Assembly: GCA_018713145.1 (NCBI GenBank)
Contig: DVFP01000024.1
Location: 39,973-103,972, forward strand
Reading direction: 5' to 3'
DNA length: 64,000 nt
Source of the DNA: Candidatus Scybalocola faecavium
GTDB taxonomy: Bacteria; Bacillota; Clostridia; Lachnospirales; Lachnospiraceae
Of this stretch, positions 10,121 through 19,665 are shown in pieces (positions within the stretch are counted from its first letter, which is position 1; every line of letters starts with the position of its first letter). The notes beneath the pieces were generated by a model. That model was not told the origin of the DNA. It searched no databases and was given only the letters and a program-made list of their open reading frames with translations. The translations under genes and the position numbers were made by a program.

Positions 10121-10324
10121 ATGAAGGAAGGTATCCATCCAAAGTATTACCAGGCAAAGGTTACATGCAACTGCGGTAATGAATTTGTTACAGGTTCTAC
10201 AAAACCAGAGATCCATGTGGAAGTTTGCTCCAAATGCCATTCATTCTACACTGGCCAGCAGAAAGCTGCAGTAGCCCGCGGACGTATTGATAAGTTCAAT
10301 CGTAAATATGGTATTACACAGTAA
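10121..10324 (+). CDS. rpmE: 50S ribosomal protein L31
   Basis: A 67-residue protein of the large ribosomal subunit. It has the four zinc-binding cysteines of the C+ form (CNC near residue 17 and CSKC near residue 37), so it is the zinc-containing L31 rather than the zinc-free paralogue. ATG 10121 follows a GAGGTGAAAGAAG ribosome site. It has its own promoter (10017-10045) and a terminator (10338-10372), so it forms a single-gene unit. Confidence 0.97.
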   Translation: MKEGIHPKYYQAKVTCNCGNEFVTGSTKPEIHVEVCSKCHSFYTGQQKAAVARGRIDKFNRKYGITQ

Positions 10325-10337
10325 TAGCGAAAATGAA

Positions 10338-10372
10338 AGGTTGGGATTTTTGTTAAATCTCAACCTATTTTT
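10338..10372 (+). terminator. rpmE terminator
   Basis: AGGTTGGGATTT (10338-10349) pairs with AAATCTCAACCT (10355-10366) with one G-U pair, then ATTTTTG. Confidence 0.8.
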
Positions 10373-10414
10373 GCTTTCAGGGAAATATGTAATGAATTTA
10401 TAAGGAGGCCCATA

Positions 10415-11371
10415 ATGAAGTATGCCAAGATTGGCGGACAGGCGGTCATTGAGGGCGTGATGATGCGCTATGGCAATGATTATGCAGTGACTGTCCGCAA
10501 GCCTGACGGGAATCTTGAAGTGAAAAAAGGCAGATATGAAGGCCTTGTTTCCCGTCTCCACCTGACCCGCGTTCCCATCATACGGGGGGTTTTTGCATTT
10601 ATTGATTCCATGGTGCTTGGGATCTCCACCCTGACTTATTCTGCCAGTTTTTACGAGGATGAGGAAGAACAGGCGGAAAAAGAAAAATCTTCCAAAAGCT
10701 CTCTGGGAGAAAAGCTGATCATGGCAGTGACAGTGGCATTATCTCTTGTGATCGCCATTGGTCTGTTTATGGTTTTGCCGTTTTTTATTTCAGATCTGTT
10801 TCGCCATGTAACAGATTCCTCCTGGCTTTTAGGGATTATTGAGGGGATCGTTCGAGTTATTTTATTTATGGCGTATATTTTTCTTATCTCCCGGATGAAA
10901 GACATTCAGAGGGTGTTTATGTATCACGGGGCAGAACATAAATCTATTAACTGTATTGAGCATGGCGCCCAGCTGACGCCGGAAAATGCTATGAAGTATT
11001 CCCGTTTCCATAAGCGGTGCGGGACAAGTTTTCTGTTTATCGTGATCTTTTTAAGTATTGTATTTTTTATCCTGTTTTTCCAGATCTTTCCTGTAGAAAA
11101 CCGGATCTTAAAGGTTGTCATCCGTATTCTTTTAGTGCCTGTCATTGCCGGTGTTGCCTATGAAGTGATCCAGTGGGCCGGCCGGAGCCAGTGCCGGTTT
11201 GCTAATGTGATCAGCCGTCCGGGAATGGCACTTCAAAAGCTGACAACAAGGGAGCCGGATGAATCTATGATTGAAGCGGCGATCGCATCGATTGAAGCGA
11301 TTTATGACTGGAGGGCATTCCAGGAAGAGGTGCGGGCAGATGAGCAAAATGACATTAAAACAGCTCCTTGA
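10415..11371 (+). CDS. DUF1385 domain-containing membrane protein
   Basis: A 318-residue protein starting at ATG 10415 behind AAGGAGGCCCATA. It opens with KIGGQAVIEGVMMRYGNDYA, the hallmark of DUF1385, and has several hydrophobic segments (about residues 108-128, 140-165 and 205-250). The motif MYHGAEHKSINCIEHG around residue 170 is also conserved in the family. The biochemical function is unknown; in clostridia it very often sits just upstream of prmC and prfA, as here, and its 3' end overlaps prmC by 32 bases. Translational coupling with the release-factor genes is therefore likely. Confidence 0.85.
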   Translation: MKYAKIGGQAVIEGVMMRYGNDYAVTVRKPDGNLEVKKGRYEGLVSRLHLTRVPIIRGVFAFIDSMVLGISTLTYSASFYEDEEEQAEKEKSSKSSLGEKLIMAVTVALSLVIAIGLFMVLPFFISDLFRHVTDSSWLLGIIEGIVRVILFMAYIFLISRMKDIQRVFMYHGAEHKSINCIEHGAQLTPENAMKYSRFHKRCGTSFLFIVIFLSIVFFILFFQIFPVENRILKVVIRILLVPVIAGVAYEVIQWAGRSQCRFANVISRPGMALQKLTTREPDESMIEAAIASIEAIYDWRAFQEEVRADEQNDIKTAP

Positions 11372-12233
11372 GGAAGGCGTCCGAAATCTGGAGGCGGCAA
11401 ATGTGCCGGACGCCCGTGTAGATGCATGGCTCCTCCTGTCTTACGTGTTTGGTATCGGCCGGGTGGATTATCTGGTCCATCCCCAGGCCCCTGCCGGGGA
11501 AGATCCGGCCCGGAAGTACCGGGAATGTATTGCCAGGCGGGCAGAGCATGTGCCATTGCAGCATATCACCGGGGAACAGGAATTTATGGGCTTTTCTTTC
11601 CGGGTCAATGAGCATGTGCTTATCCCGCGGCAGGATACGGAAATTCTTGTGGAAACCGTCCTTGAAAACATTTCCCGGGAGGTGTCTGTGCTGGATATGT
11701 GTACCGGCTCCGGATGCATCCTTTTGTCTGTTATGGGAATGAAGCGGTGCAGGTTTGGACACGGGGCGGATCTGTCAGAACAGGCTCTTTTAGTGGCCAG
11801 GGAAAATGAAGACCGGGTGCGCCGGCAGGCAGATTCCAGGTGCTTATCTCAGGATGAGCCTAAGATTTCATGGATCAAAAGTGATCTTTTTGAAAATATC
11901 CATGACCGGTATGATATAATTGTGTCCAATCCTCCGTATATCCCGTCACAGCAGATAGAAACGCTTATGCCGGAAGTTAAAAGCCATGAACCGGTCATGG
12001 CCTTAGACGGAAGGGAGGACGGACTGGAATTTTACCGCAGGATCGTACAGGATGCTCCCGGATATTTAAATCCCGGGGGAATGTTGTTTTTTGAAATCGG
12101 ATGGGATCAGGCCCGGGATGTGAGCCGGATCCTTAAAGACCGGGGCTTTTGCAGGATCCATGTAAAAAAAGATCTGGCAGGGCTGGACCGGGTAGTGTAT
12201 GCAAGCGTATCAGATAAAAAGAGGGAGGCGTAA
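11340..12233 (+). CDS. prmC: Peptide chain release factor N5-glutamine methyltransferase
   Basis: PrmC (HemK) uses S-adenosylmethionine to methylate the glutamine of the GGQ motif in RF1 and RF2. The protein has 297 residues. The N-terminal helical domain precedes a Rossmann methyltransferase domain with [15 protein letters not shown] as SAM-binding motif I and the catalytic SNPPYIPS near residue 200. ATG 11340 lies inside the upstream gene with GAGGTG before it; an in-frame ATG at 11271 is deep in that gene and unlikely. The next gene, prfA, is one of its substrates, and both belong to one operon. Confidence 0.92.
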   Translation: MSKMTLKQLLEEGVRNLEAANVPDARVDAWLLLSYVFGIGRVDYLVHPQAPAGEDPARKYRECIARRAEHVPLQHITGEQEFMGFSFRVNEHVLIPRQDTEILVETVLENISREVSVLDMCTGSGCILLSVMGMKRCRFGHGADLSEQALLVARENEDRVRRQADSRCLSQDEPKISWIKSDLFENIHDRYDIIVSNPPYIPSQQIETLMPEVKSHEPVMALDGREDGLEFYRRIVQDAPGYLNPGGMLFFEIGWDQARDVSRILKDRGFCRIHVKKDLAGLDRVVYASVSDKKREA

Positions 12234-12234
12234 A

Positions 12235-13305
12235 ATGTTTGATCGACTGGATGATATTCTTATCCGTTATCAACAGGTGATGGAGGAGCTGAATGACCCG
12301 GATGTGGTCAACGATCAGTCCAGGTTCCGAAAGCTTATGAAAGAGCAGTCGGAGCTCCATCCCATTGCGGAAAAATATACAGAATATAAAAATACAAAGA
12401 AAAGTATTGAAGACAGCCTGGAGATGTTGGAGGAAGAAAGCGATGAGGAGATGCGGGAGCTGCTGAAAGAGGAGCTGTCCCAGTGCCGCAGCCGAATCGG
12501 TCACATTGAGGAAGAATTAAAGATCCTTCTTCTTCCCAAAGATCCTATGGACGAAAAAAATGTTATCGTGGAAATTAGAGCCGGAGCCGGCGGCGATGAG
12601 GCAGCCCTGTTTGCTGCCGAGCTGTTCCGCATGTATTCCAAGTACGCAGAGTCCCGCCACTGGAAGGTGGAAGTGATGAGTGTGAATGAAAGCGGTCTTG
12701 GAGGCTTTAAGGAAGTTGTGTTTATGATCACCGGAAATGGTGCCTATTCCCGGCTGAAGTTTGAAAGCGGGGTACACCGGGTGCAGCGTGTTCCGGAAAC
12801 CGAGTCCGGAGGACGTATCCATACCTCTACTGTAACGGTAGCCATTATGCCGGAAGCAGAGGATGTGGATGTGGAGCTGGATATGAATGATGTGCGCATT
12901 GACGTTTTCCGGGCTTCTGGAAATGGCGGACAGTGTGTTAATACGACAGATTCCGCAGTGCGTATTACCCATATTCCTACAGGGATCGTTGTTTCCTGTC
13001 AGGATGAGAAATCTCAGCTTAAAAATAAAGAAAAAGGTTTAAAGGTGCTCCGCTCCCGTTTGTATGATCTGGAGCTGGAAAAGAAACGCAAGGAAGAAGC
13101 AGCCCTGCGTAAAAACCAGGTAGGCACCGGAGATAGATCTGAAAAGATCCGTACCTATAACTTCCCTCAGGGGCGATGCACGGATCATCGGATCAAGCTG
13201 ACAAGTCACCGGCTTGGAGAAATTTTAAATGGAGATCTGGATGAGATCATTGACAGCCTGATCGCTGCTGACCAGGCCGCCAGATTAAGCAATATGGAGG
13301 AATGA
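12235..13305 (+). CDS. prfA: Peptide chain release factor 1
   Basis: RF1 ends translation at UAA and UAG. The 356-residue protein has an N-terminal helical domain, the RF1-type stop-codon recognition region with PET (the PxT motif) in [16 protein letters not shown], and the catalytic GGQ in [17 protein letters not shown] near residue 230. The commoner GAGGQHVN reads GNGGQCVN here, a clostridial variant. ATG 12235 follows GAGGGAGGCGTAAA, two bases after the prmC stop. RF2 is encoded at 46887. Confidence 0.95.
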   Translation: MFDRLDDILIRYQQVMEELNDPDVVNDQSRFRKLMKEQSELHPIAEKYTEYKNTKKSIEDSLEMLEEESDEEMRELLKEELSQCRSRIGHIEEELKILLLPKDPMDEKNVIVEIRAGAGGDEAALFAAELFRMYSKYAESRHWKVEVMSVNESGLGGFKEVVFMITGNGAYSRLKFESGVHRVQRVPETESGGRIHTSTVTVAIMPEAEDVDVELDMNDVRIDVFRASGNGGQCVNTTDSAVRITHIPTGIVVSCQDEKSQLKNKEKGLKVLRSRLYDLELEKKRKEEAALRKNQVGTGDRSEKIRTYNFPQGRCTDHRIKLTSHRLGEILNGDLDEIIDSLIAADQAARLSNMEE

Positions 13306-13308
13306 GCC

Positions 13309-14517
13309 ATGGTTATTTCAAAAAACATGGAAAATCTTGTGGCCAACAGTTCTGTCATCCGAAGATTATTTGAGGAAGGCGTTGAGCTGGCTGCAGTGGT
13401 GGGGAAAGAAAATGTTTACGATTATAGTCTGGGAAATCCCAGCGTGCCGCCCCCAAAGGTGGTAAAAAAAGCAATTTATGAGATTTTAGAGTCCCGGGAT
13501 GATAATTTCATCCACGGCTATATGAATAATTCCGGCTATGAGGAAGTACGGGATGCGGTGGCCCAGTCCTTAAATGACCGGTTTGACACGGATTTTGTCA
13601 GGGAGAGCATTATTATGACCGCCGGAGCTGCAGGCGCTTTAAACTGCATTCTAAGAACCTTGTTAAATTACAAAGACGAGGTGATCTGCTTTGCTCCGTT
13701 TTTCGGGGAATACCGCAGTTATATTTCCAACTTTGGCGGGGAGACGATCGTTGTCCCGGCGGACACAAAAGACTTTCAGCTGAACCTGGATGTGCTGGAC
13801 GATTATATTAATGAAAAGACTAAGGCCATGATCATTAATAATCCCAACAATCCTTCCGGCGCTGTTTATTCTGCGGAAACTCTGGACCGGCTTCAGAAGC
13901 TTTTGGAAGCTGCCGAAAAGCGCATCGGACATCCGATTTACGTGATTTCTGATGAACCCTATCGGGAGCTGGTGTATGATGGGGTGACAGTGCCTTTTAT
14001 GACAAAGCATATTAAAAACTGCCTTGTATGTTATTCTTTCAGCAAGTCCCTGTCCCTTCCGGGAGAGCGGATCGGCTATCTGGCCATTCCAAAGCAGATC
14101 GATGCTTATGAGGAAATGCAGGCTGCCCTTGTGGTGGCTAACCGGTGCTTAGGGTATATTAATGCCCCATCCCTGTTCCAGCTTGTGGCTAAAGAGTGCC
14201 TTTATGAGGAGACCGATGTTAAGGCTTACAATGAAAACCGTCTTCTTTTATACAACAGCCTGACTCAGATGGGCTTTGAGTGTGTGAAGCCTCAGGGGGC
14301 ATTTTATCTGTTTATGAAGTCTCCTGTACCGGATGAGTCTCAGTTTGTAAAGGAAGCAAAAAAACACAATTTGATCCTTGTTTCTGCCACGACTTTCGGA
14401 TGCCCCGGCTATGTACGTTTGGCCTACTGTGTGTCCAATGACATGATCCGCCGTTCACTGCCGGCATTTTCTGCTTTGGCTAAAAGTTACGGCATGAAAG
14501 GAGAGTACAGCGTATGA
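13309..14517 (+). CDS. Pyridoxal phosphate-dependent aminotransferase (class I/II)
   Basis: A 402-residue fold-type I enzyme of the aspartate aminotransferase superfamily. Seen features: INNPNNPSGAVYS, the cofactor-binding ISDEPYRELVYDG and the Schiff-base lysine in CYSFSKSLSLPGERIGY near residue 245. ATG 13309 has GGAGGAATGAGCC before it and starts 3 bases after the prfA stop. Its last 4 bases overlap hisC. Lachnospiraceae homologues are annotated only as aminotransferase; the amino acid and keto acid it uses cannot be read from sequence. Confidence 0.85.
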   Translation: MVISKNMENLVANSSVIRRLFEEGVELAAVVGKENVYDYSLGNPSVPPPKVVKKAIYEILESRDDNFIHGYMNNSGYEEVRDAVAQSLNDRFDTDFVRESIIMTAGAAGALNCILRTLLNYKDEVICFAPFFGEYRSYISNFGGETIVVPADTKDFQLNLDVLDDYINEKTKAMIINNPNNPSGAVYSAETLDRLQKLLEAAEKRIGHPIYVISDEPYRELVYDGVTVPFMTKHIKNCLVCYSFSKSLSLPGERIGYLAIPKQIDAYEEMQAALVVANRCLGYINAPSLFQLVAKECLYEETDVKAYNENRLLLYNSLTQMGFECVKPQGAFYLFMKSPVPDESQFVKEAKKHNLILVSATTFGCPGYVRLAYCVSNDMIRRSLPAFSALAKSYGMKGEYSV

Positions 14518-15575
14518 AGCTTTGGGAAGATAAAGTCCGCCGGACAGTCCCCTATACCCCGGGAGAACAGCCTCAGGGAACAAATTTAATCAAGCTTAAT
14601 ACTAACGAAAATCCATATCCCCCGGCTCCCGGCGTGGAAGCGGTAAAAAATACCATGGATACGGGACGCCTGCGTCTTTATCCGGATCCGTCGGCAGGGG
14701 TGTTGGTGGATGCCCTGGCCGAGTATTATCATGTGGGCAAGGACCAGGTGTTTGTTGGGGTAGGCTCAGATGATGTGCTCTCTGTGGCATTTCTCACCTT
14801 TTTTAACTCGCAAAAACCTGTTTTATTTCCGGACATCACCTATTCTTTCTACCCGGTGTGGGCGGATATTTACCGGATCCCCTATGAAACCCGGCCTTTA
14901 GATGAGGATTTCAGGATCCGTCCCCAGGATTACTACGGGGATAACGGGGGCATCGTTTTTCCAAACCCTAATGCCCCTACAGCCTGCTATGAATCTTTAG
15001 AGACTGTGGAAGAGATTTTAAAGCATAACCGGGATGTAGTTGTCATTGTAGATGAAGCTTATATTGATTTTGCAGGAGATGGCAAATCGGCGTTAAAATT
15101 GCTGGATAAGTATGACAACCTTCTTGTAGTCCAGACCTTTTCCAAGTCCCGTTCCATGGCCGGACTGCGCATCGGTTACGCCATGGGCTGCCCTGAGCTG
15201 ATCCGGGCCATGAATGATGTAAAGTATTCCATTAATTCTTATACGATGAACCTGCCTTCTCTTTTAATGGGAGCGGAGGCTGTAAAGGATAAGGCTTACT
15301 TTGAGACCTGTGTGGCTAAGATCAAAGCCACCCGGGAAAAGACCAAGGAGCGGCTGGCAGCCCTCGGCTTTGAATTTCCTGATTCCCAGGCCAACTTTAT
15401 CTTCGCAAAGCACCCGGATTATGAGGGAAAAGAGCTGTTTGAAGCTTTGCGCCGGCAAAGTATCTTTGTGCGCTATTTTGACAAGCCAAGGATCGATCAG
15501 TATCTGCGCATTACCGTAGGGACGGATGAGCAGATGGATGTACTTATGAAATTTTTTGAGGAATATATGGCTTAG
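14514..15575 (+). CDS. hisC: Histidinol-phosphate aminotransferase
   Basis: A 353-residue class II PLP aminotransferase that converts imidazole-acetol phosphate and glutamate to histidinol phosphate in histidine synthesis; some homologues also act on aromatic amino acids. Motifs: KLNTNENPYPPAP at the N-terminus, FPNPNAPTACYES, VIVDEAYIDFAGDG and the lysine in TFSKSRSMAGLRIGYAMG. It is translated from ATG 14514, overlapping the preceding aminotransferase stop. No other his gene is present, so it is separated from any his operon. A strong terminator follows at 15664-15709. Confidence 0.85.
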   Translation: MKLWEDKVRRTVPYTPGEQPQGTNLIKLNTNENPYPPAPGVEAVKNTMDTGRLRLYPDPSAGVLVDALAEYYHVGKDQVFVGVGSDDVLSVAFLTFFNSQKPVLFPDITYSFYPVWADIYRIPYETRPLDEDFRIRPQDYYGDNGGIVFPNPNAPTACYESLETVEEILKHNRDVVVIVDEAYIDFAGDGKSALKLLDKYDNLLVVQTFSKSRSMAGLRIGYAMGCPELIRAMNDVKYSINSYTMNLPSLLMGAEAVKDKAYFETCVAKIKATREKTKERLAALGFEFPDSQANFIFAKHPDYEGKELFEALRRQSIFVRYFDKPRIDQYLRITVGTDEQMDVLMKFFEEYMA

Positions 15576-15663
15576 AGCAAACGATAGATGAACCTTTGAA
15601 AGAAATCAAAGTTGTCCACGAGTAAAGGAATAAATATGCCTATATTACTTGATCATCAATTGC

Positions 15664-15709
15664 AAGAGCCGATGCCTGTGAGTCATCTCACAGACATCGG
15701 CTCTTTTTG
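15664..15709 (+). terminator. Terminator after hisC
   Basis: AAGAGCCGATG and CTGTGAG on the left pair with CTCACAG and CATCGGCTCTT on the right, an 18-19 bp stem with a T5 tail. It may also work for the nitroreductase gene read toward it. Confidence 0.88.
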
Positions 15710-15717
15710 GTATTTAT

Positions 15718-16434
15718 TCAACTTCTCAAATCATAAAAAATATAATCCGCTCCCAGCTCAAAGTGGAGTTTGGCGATACCCAGGTCAATATATTCATAGC
15801 CCATGTTTTCATCTGCATGGCAGGTGACTATACCATTTTTTAAGGAAAAATGCACAGGGAGCTTTCCCCTGGCAGAGGGCGCTGTAAGCACGGCGTTAAT
15901 TCCATCCATAAACCATCGTGGCGGCTGCTTTGATCCGTCAACTTCCATGACTTCATCGGGAGTATGATCATGACGAATAAAACGGCGGGCCAGCTTTTCT
16001 CCCATGGAGGAGTGGTCATTGGCATAACCCAGGGCAATGACACAGTAGAGCTTATCCGATGGAGGGAGCTTTTGGCCTACATAGGATTTGTCGTAGGAGG
16101 CCCCTACCCAGCAGGAAGCAACACCCATGGCGGCAGCTTTAAGTACCATCAATTCCCCATAGTAGCCTAAAAGCTCCTGGGCTTTAATATTCTCTGCCTT
16201 CCCGGCAGCAACAATATAGGAATGAACGCCGGAAAAAAGACCGTAAGTTTTTAGTAAGCCGGAAAATGCTTTTTTGTCATTAGTCACAAGGTGAAAATCG
16301 AGAAGCTGTCCGGGATGGGCGTTGGCTTCCTGAATCTGTGTCTCCAACATGTGGATGACCTCCCGGGATAAAGGCCGGTCTGTAAAGCTTCGCCGGGAGG
16401 TGCGGATTTTCATAGCCTCTTTTAATGTCATCAT
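15718..16434 (-). CDS. Nitroreductase family protein
   Basis: A 238-residue flavin-dependent oxidoreductase. The N-terminal TLKEAMKIRTSRRSFTDRPL is the FMN-binding start of the nitroreductase fold. Later ELMVLKAAAMGVASCWVG is the usual dimer and flavin contact region. Such enzymes reduce nitro compounds, quinones or other small molecules with NAD(P)H; the natural substrate is unknown. ATG 16434 has GGAGG seven bases upstream, and a second ATG follows directly. It lies 15 bases behind pfkA on the same strand, so the two are probably co-transcribed. Confidence 0.85.
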   Translation of the reverse strand: MMTLKEAMKIRTSRRSFTDRPLSREVIHMLETQIQEANAHPGQLLDFHLVTNDKKAFSGLLKTYGLFSGVHSYIVAAGKAENIKAQELLGYYGELMVLKAAAMGVASCWVGASYDKSYVGQKLPPSDKLYCVIALGYANDHSSMGEKLARRFIRHDHTPDEVMEVDGSKQPPRWFMDGINAVLTAPSARGKLPVHFSLKNGIVTCHADENMGYEYIDLGIAKLHFELGADYIFYDLRS

Positions 16435-16449
16435 TAGCAGGCCTCCGGA

Positions 16450-17424
16450 TCAATACATAACCATTAAGCGGCTGATCAGGAATTGGTATTCATCAATGCC
16501 CTTAGTCATGGCAAGAGCCTCATCAATATCAAAATTGGTAAATTTTCCGTTCTTATAGGCAATGACCCGGTTGGTGGCTCCCTGCTTCAGCAGGTCTACC
16601 GCATATGCTCCCATGGTGGAAGCGTAAACTCGGTCCTTAGCTGTGGGGACGCCGCCTCTTTGGATATGGCCTAAAATGGTGGCCCGTGTCTCAATACCTG
16701 TAGCGACCTCGATCCTTTTTGCCAGTCGGTTGGAATGGCCGATGCCTTCCGCGTTAATAACTACATGATGGGTCTTTCCCTTCTGACGGTTGGAAAGGAT
16801 GGTGTCAATAAGATCCTGCTCGGAAAATTCGTCTTTTTCCGGAATCAGGATACCGTCAGCACCATTGGCGATTTCACACCAAAGAGCAATATATCCTGCA
16901 TTTCTTCCCATAACCTCTACAATACTGCACCGTTCATGGGACATAGAAGTATCTTTGATCTTATCAATGGCAGCTACAGCAGTATTTACCGCTGTGTCAA
17001 AGCCGATGGTATAATCCGTACATGCAATATCCAGATCAATGGTTCCCGGGATGCCGATAGTATTTATTCCTAATGCAGCCAGTTTTTGGGCCCCTTTAAA
17101 AGAACCGTCACCGCCAATGACAATGAGTCCCTGGATACCGTTGTCCCGCAGGATCTGAGCCCCTTTGGCCTGTCCTTCCGGGGTTTCGAATTCCTTGCAC
17201 CGGGCTGTAAAAAGAATGGTACCGCCCCGGCGCATGATTTCGGAAACGCTTTTTGTATCCATATCAATGATTTCATTTTCCAGAAGTCCGGCATAGCCTC
17301 TCTGGATACCTTTTACCTGTATGCCGCTGTTAATGGCTGTGCGGACAATGGCACGGATGGCCGCATTCATTCCGGGCGCGTCGCCGCCGCTGGTAAGTAC
17401 GCCAATGGTTTTCATTTCTGACAT
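16450..17424 (-). CDS. pfkA: ATP-dependent 6-phosphofructokinase
   Basis: This committed glycolytic enzyme phosphorylates fructose 6-phosphate to fructose 1,6-bisphosphate; 324 residues, the usual bacterial length. The ATP site is GVLTSGGDAPGMN plus IGGDGSFKGA, with glycine at the position (GGDGS) that specifies ATP rather than pyrophosphate. The catalytic loop reads PGTIDLDIACTDYTIGFDTA: both aspartates are kept but the usual asparagine of TIDND is leucine. VEVMGRNAGYIAL and HIQRGGVPTAKDR complete the substrate site. ATG 17424 follows a GGGGAGGATATAAAA ribosome site. Confidence 0.93.
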   Translation of the reverse strand: MSEMKTIGVLTSGGDAPGMNAAIRAIVRTAINSGIQVKGIQRGYAGLLENEIIDMDTKSVSEIMRRGGTILFTARCKEFETPEGQAKGAQILRDNGIQGLIVIGGDGSFKGAQKLAALGINTIGIPGTIDLDIACTDYTIGFDTAVNTAVAAIDKIKDTSMSHERCSIVEVMGRNAGYIALWCEIANGADGILIPEKDEFSEQDLIDTILSNRQKGKTHHVVINAEGIGHSNRLAKRIEVATGIETRATILGHIQRGGVPTAKDRVYASTMGAYAVDLLKQGATNRVIAYKNGKFTNFDIDEALAMTKGIDEYQFLISRLMVMY

Positions 17425-17489
17425 TTTTATATCCTCCCCTGTGTTTCATAGGATGCTGTATGGAGACAGCTGTAAAATCTCTTTCTTTT

Positions 17490-17518
17490 ATCATAATAAA
17501 TTTCTATAGGGGTGTCAA
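17490..17518 (-). promoter_or_regulatory. pfkA promoter
   Basis: On the minus strand TTGACA (17513-17518), 17 bp, TATGAT (17490-17495). Confidence 0.75.
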
Positions 17519-17535
17519 ATGGAACTTGCTTTCCG

Positions 17536-17564
17536 TTGAGATTCTCTCCCGGATATGTTATTAT
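17536..17564 (+). promoter_or_regulatory. rarA promoter
   Basis: TTGAGA (17536-17541), 17 bp, TATTAT (17559-17564), divergent from the pfkA promoter. Confidence 0.6.
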
Positions 17565-17616
17565 AATCGTGTGTCTCCATGACTGATGGAGGTTTTATGA
17601 CAGGAAGTGACAAGGA

Positions 17617-18933
17617 TTGGATTTATTTGATTATATGCGGGAGACTTCTATGGAAAAAGAAGCTCCCCTGGCATCCCGCCTGCGGCCCAGAACCTTGGAT
17701 GAGATCGTAGGGCAGCAGCATATTATTGGAAAAGACAAGCTTTTATATCGGGCCATTAAAGCGGATAAGATCAGTTCTGTAATTTTTTACGGCCCTCCCG
17801 GAACGGGAAAGACCACTATTGCCAAGGTGATCGCCAATACGACCAGCGCTCAGTTCAAACAGATCAACGCCACCAGTGCGGGGAAAAAGGATATGGAGCA
17901 GGTGGTCCAGGAGGCTAAAAATGATCTTGGTATGTATGGGAAAAAGACCATTTTGTTTGTAGACGAGATCCACCGGTTTAATAAAAGCCAGCAGGATTAT
18001 CTCCTTCCTTTTGTTGAGGACGGTACGGTGATCCTTATTGGAGCGACCACGGAGAATCCTTATTTTGAGGTAAACAGCGCGCTTTTGTCCAGATCGATTA
18101 TTTTTGAACTCCATCCCCTTTCAAAGGATGAAATAAAAACCCTGCTGACCCGGGCAGTATACGATCAGGAAAGGGGCATGGGCGCTTATAATGCCCAGAT
18201 CACGGAGGAAGCCCTGGATTTTCTGGCAGATGTGGCCAACGGAGATGCCCGGGCTGCCTTAAACGCGGTGGAAATCGGTGTTTTGACCACACAGCCCGGG
18301 GCGGACGGGAAGATTTGCATTGACCTGTCGGTTGCTTCAGAATGTATCCAGAAGCGTGTGATTAAATACGACCGGAACGGGGACAATCATTATGACACTA
18401 TTTCCGCATTTATAAAAAGTATGCGGGGATCAGATCCGGATGCTGCGGTATATTATTTGGCCCGGATGATTTACGCTGGAGAAGAGCCTGCTTTTATTGC
18501 CCGCAGGATCATGATCTGTGCTGCTGAGGATGTGGGAAATGCCGATCCTCAGGCCCTTGTTGTGGCTACAAATGCAGCCATGGCTGTGGAGCGCCTTGGA
18601 ATGCCGGAAGGCCGCATTATATTAGCTCAGGCGGCTATTTACGTGGCTTGCGCCCCGAAGAGCAATTCTGCCATATGCGCCATTGATGATGCTATGGAAT
18701 ATGTCCGGACTCATGAGACGGCGCCGGTGCCAACTCATTTGCGGGACGCCCATTACAAGGGAGCGGCAAAGCTAGGCCATGGTCTTGGATACCAATACGC
18801 CCATAATTTTGAAAATCATTATGTAAAACAGCAGTATTTGCCGGATGATGTGGAAGGACAGAAATTTTTCCATGCCGGAGATCTGGGGTATGAAAAGCAA
18901 ATGAAAGATTACATGAAAAAGATAAGATCATAA
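17617..18933 (+). CDS. rarA: Replication-associated recombination protein A (RarA/MgsA), AAA ATPase
   Basis: A 438-residue AAA+ ATPase related to clamp loaders that acts at stalled replication forks. Walker A GPPGTGKTT is near residue 55, Walker B LFVDEIHRFNKSQQD near 110, sensor 1 is in ILIGATTENPYF and an Arg-finger-like SRSIIFELHPLS follows. The C-terminal part holds the conserved SMRGSDPDAAVYYLARMIYA region of the tetramerisation domain. A TTG at 17617 is used as the start because it follows CAAGGA and restores the family N-terminus MDLFDYMRE; ATG 17635 is the alternative. Confidence 0.9.
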   Translation: MDLFDYMRETSMEKEAPLASRLRPRTLDEIVGQQHIIGKDKLLYRAIKADKISSVIFYGPPGTGKTTIAKVIANTTSAQFKQINATSAGKKDMEQVVQEAKNDLGMYGKKTILFVDEIHRFNKSQQDYLLPFVEDGTVILIGATTENPYFEVNSALLSRSIIFELHPLSKDEIKTLLTRAVYDQERGMGAYNAQITEEALDFLADVANGDARAALNAVEIGVLTTQPGADGKICIDLSVASECIQKRVIKYDRNGDNHYDTISAFIKSMRGSDPDAAVYYLARMIYAGEEPAFIARRIMICAAEDVGNADPQALVVATNAAMAVERLGMPEGRIILAQAAIYVACAPKSNSAICAIDDAMEYVRTHETAPVPTHLRDAHYKGAAKLGHGLGYQYAHNFENHYVKQQYLPDDVEGQKFFHAGDLGYEKQMKDYMKKIRS

Positions 18934-18975
18934 CAATTTCCGGATGAATAGTTACATAAAAGAACCTTAGATCTA

Positions 18976-19028
18976 CGGACAGGATGATGCAGATAAACCG
19001 TAACCGTTTGCCTGTCTGAACGGTTACG
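18976..19028 (+). promoter_or_regulatory. Structured leader with interlocking helices before the histidine phosphatase gene
   Basis: A 10-bp hairpin (18999-19008 with 19019-19028) has the loop TGCCTGTCTG. Eight loop bases, 19011-19018, are complementary (one G-U) to 18976-18983. The ribosome site AAGGAGG starts four bases after the hairpin. The pairing is pseudoknot-like, but no base links the inner strand to the last helix arm, so the two helices may alternate. Confidence 0.45.
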
Positions 19029-19044
19029 ACTAAGGAGGAAAGAT

Positions 19045-19665
19045 ATGATTGAATTATATATTTTGCGCCATGGCCGTACCCCGTGGAATCAGGCCGGGCG
19101 CATCCAGGGAAGCACGGATATTGAATTAAGCCCGGAAGGGCGTCAGGCCGCCATAAATACAGGAAAAGCCTGGGAGGCCATGGGCCTGCATTTTGACCAG
19201 GTGTATTCCAGCCCGCTAAAGCGGGCCTATGAGACGGCCTGCCTGGCTAGCGCCTATACCGGCCTGACGGTCCACAAAGATGACCGTCTTAGAGAGCTTT
19301 GCTTTGGCGTCCTGGAGGGCGAATCGGTTTCCCATATTAATGACCCTGAGACGGACCCGGCCCATGGCTGCTTTTTTTCTCATCCGGAGAACTATCAGCG
19401 GCCGGAAGGGGGAGAGTCTTTGGAAGAGCTGTGTGCCAGGGCCAAAAGCTTTCTGGATGAATTGTTTGAAACATATACTCATGGGGAACGAATTCTTATC
19501 GTAGCTCACGGAGCCATGAACAAGGCTCTCATGCGCGTTTTAAAAAAGTCGGATCTAAAGGATTTCTGGACAGGAAAGCTGCAGAAAAACTGTGGTGTCA
19601 ACATTGTAAAGGCGGATGGCCGGCACTGTGAGATCCTGGCGGAAGGAAAGATTTATGGCAATTAA
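19045..19665 (+). CDS. Histidine phosphatase (phosphoglycerate mutase-like)
   Basis: A 206-residue member of the histidine phosphatase superfamily. The phospho-accepting histidine is in LRHGRTPWNQAGR at the N-terminus, the acid residue in LRELCFGVLEGES, and the second histidine in IVAHGAMNKALMR near residue 155. Family members include broad phosphatases, cobalamin phosphatase and phosphoglycerate mutases; sequence alone does not choose between them. ATG 19045 has TAAGGAGGAAAGAT before it. The following gene overlaps its end by 11 bases. Confidence 0.85.
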   Translation: MIELYILRHGRTPWNQAGRIQGSTDIELSPEGRQAAINTGKAWEAMGLHFDQVYSSPLKRAYETACLASAYTGLTVHKDDRLRELCFGVLEGESVSHINDPETDPAHGCFFSHPENYQRPEGGESLEELCARAKSFLDELFETYTHGERILIVAHGAMNKALMRVLKKSDLKDFWTGKLQKNCGVNIVKADGRHCEILAEGKIYGN

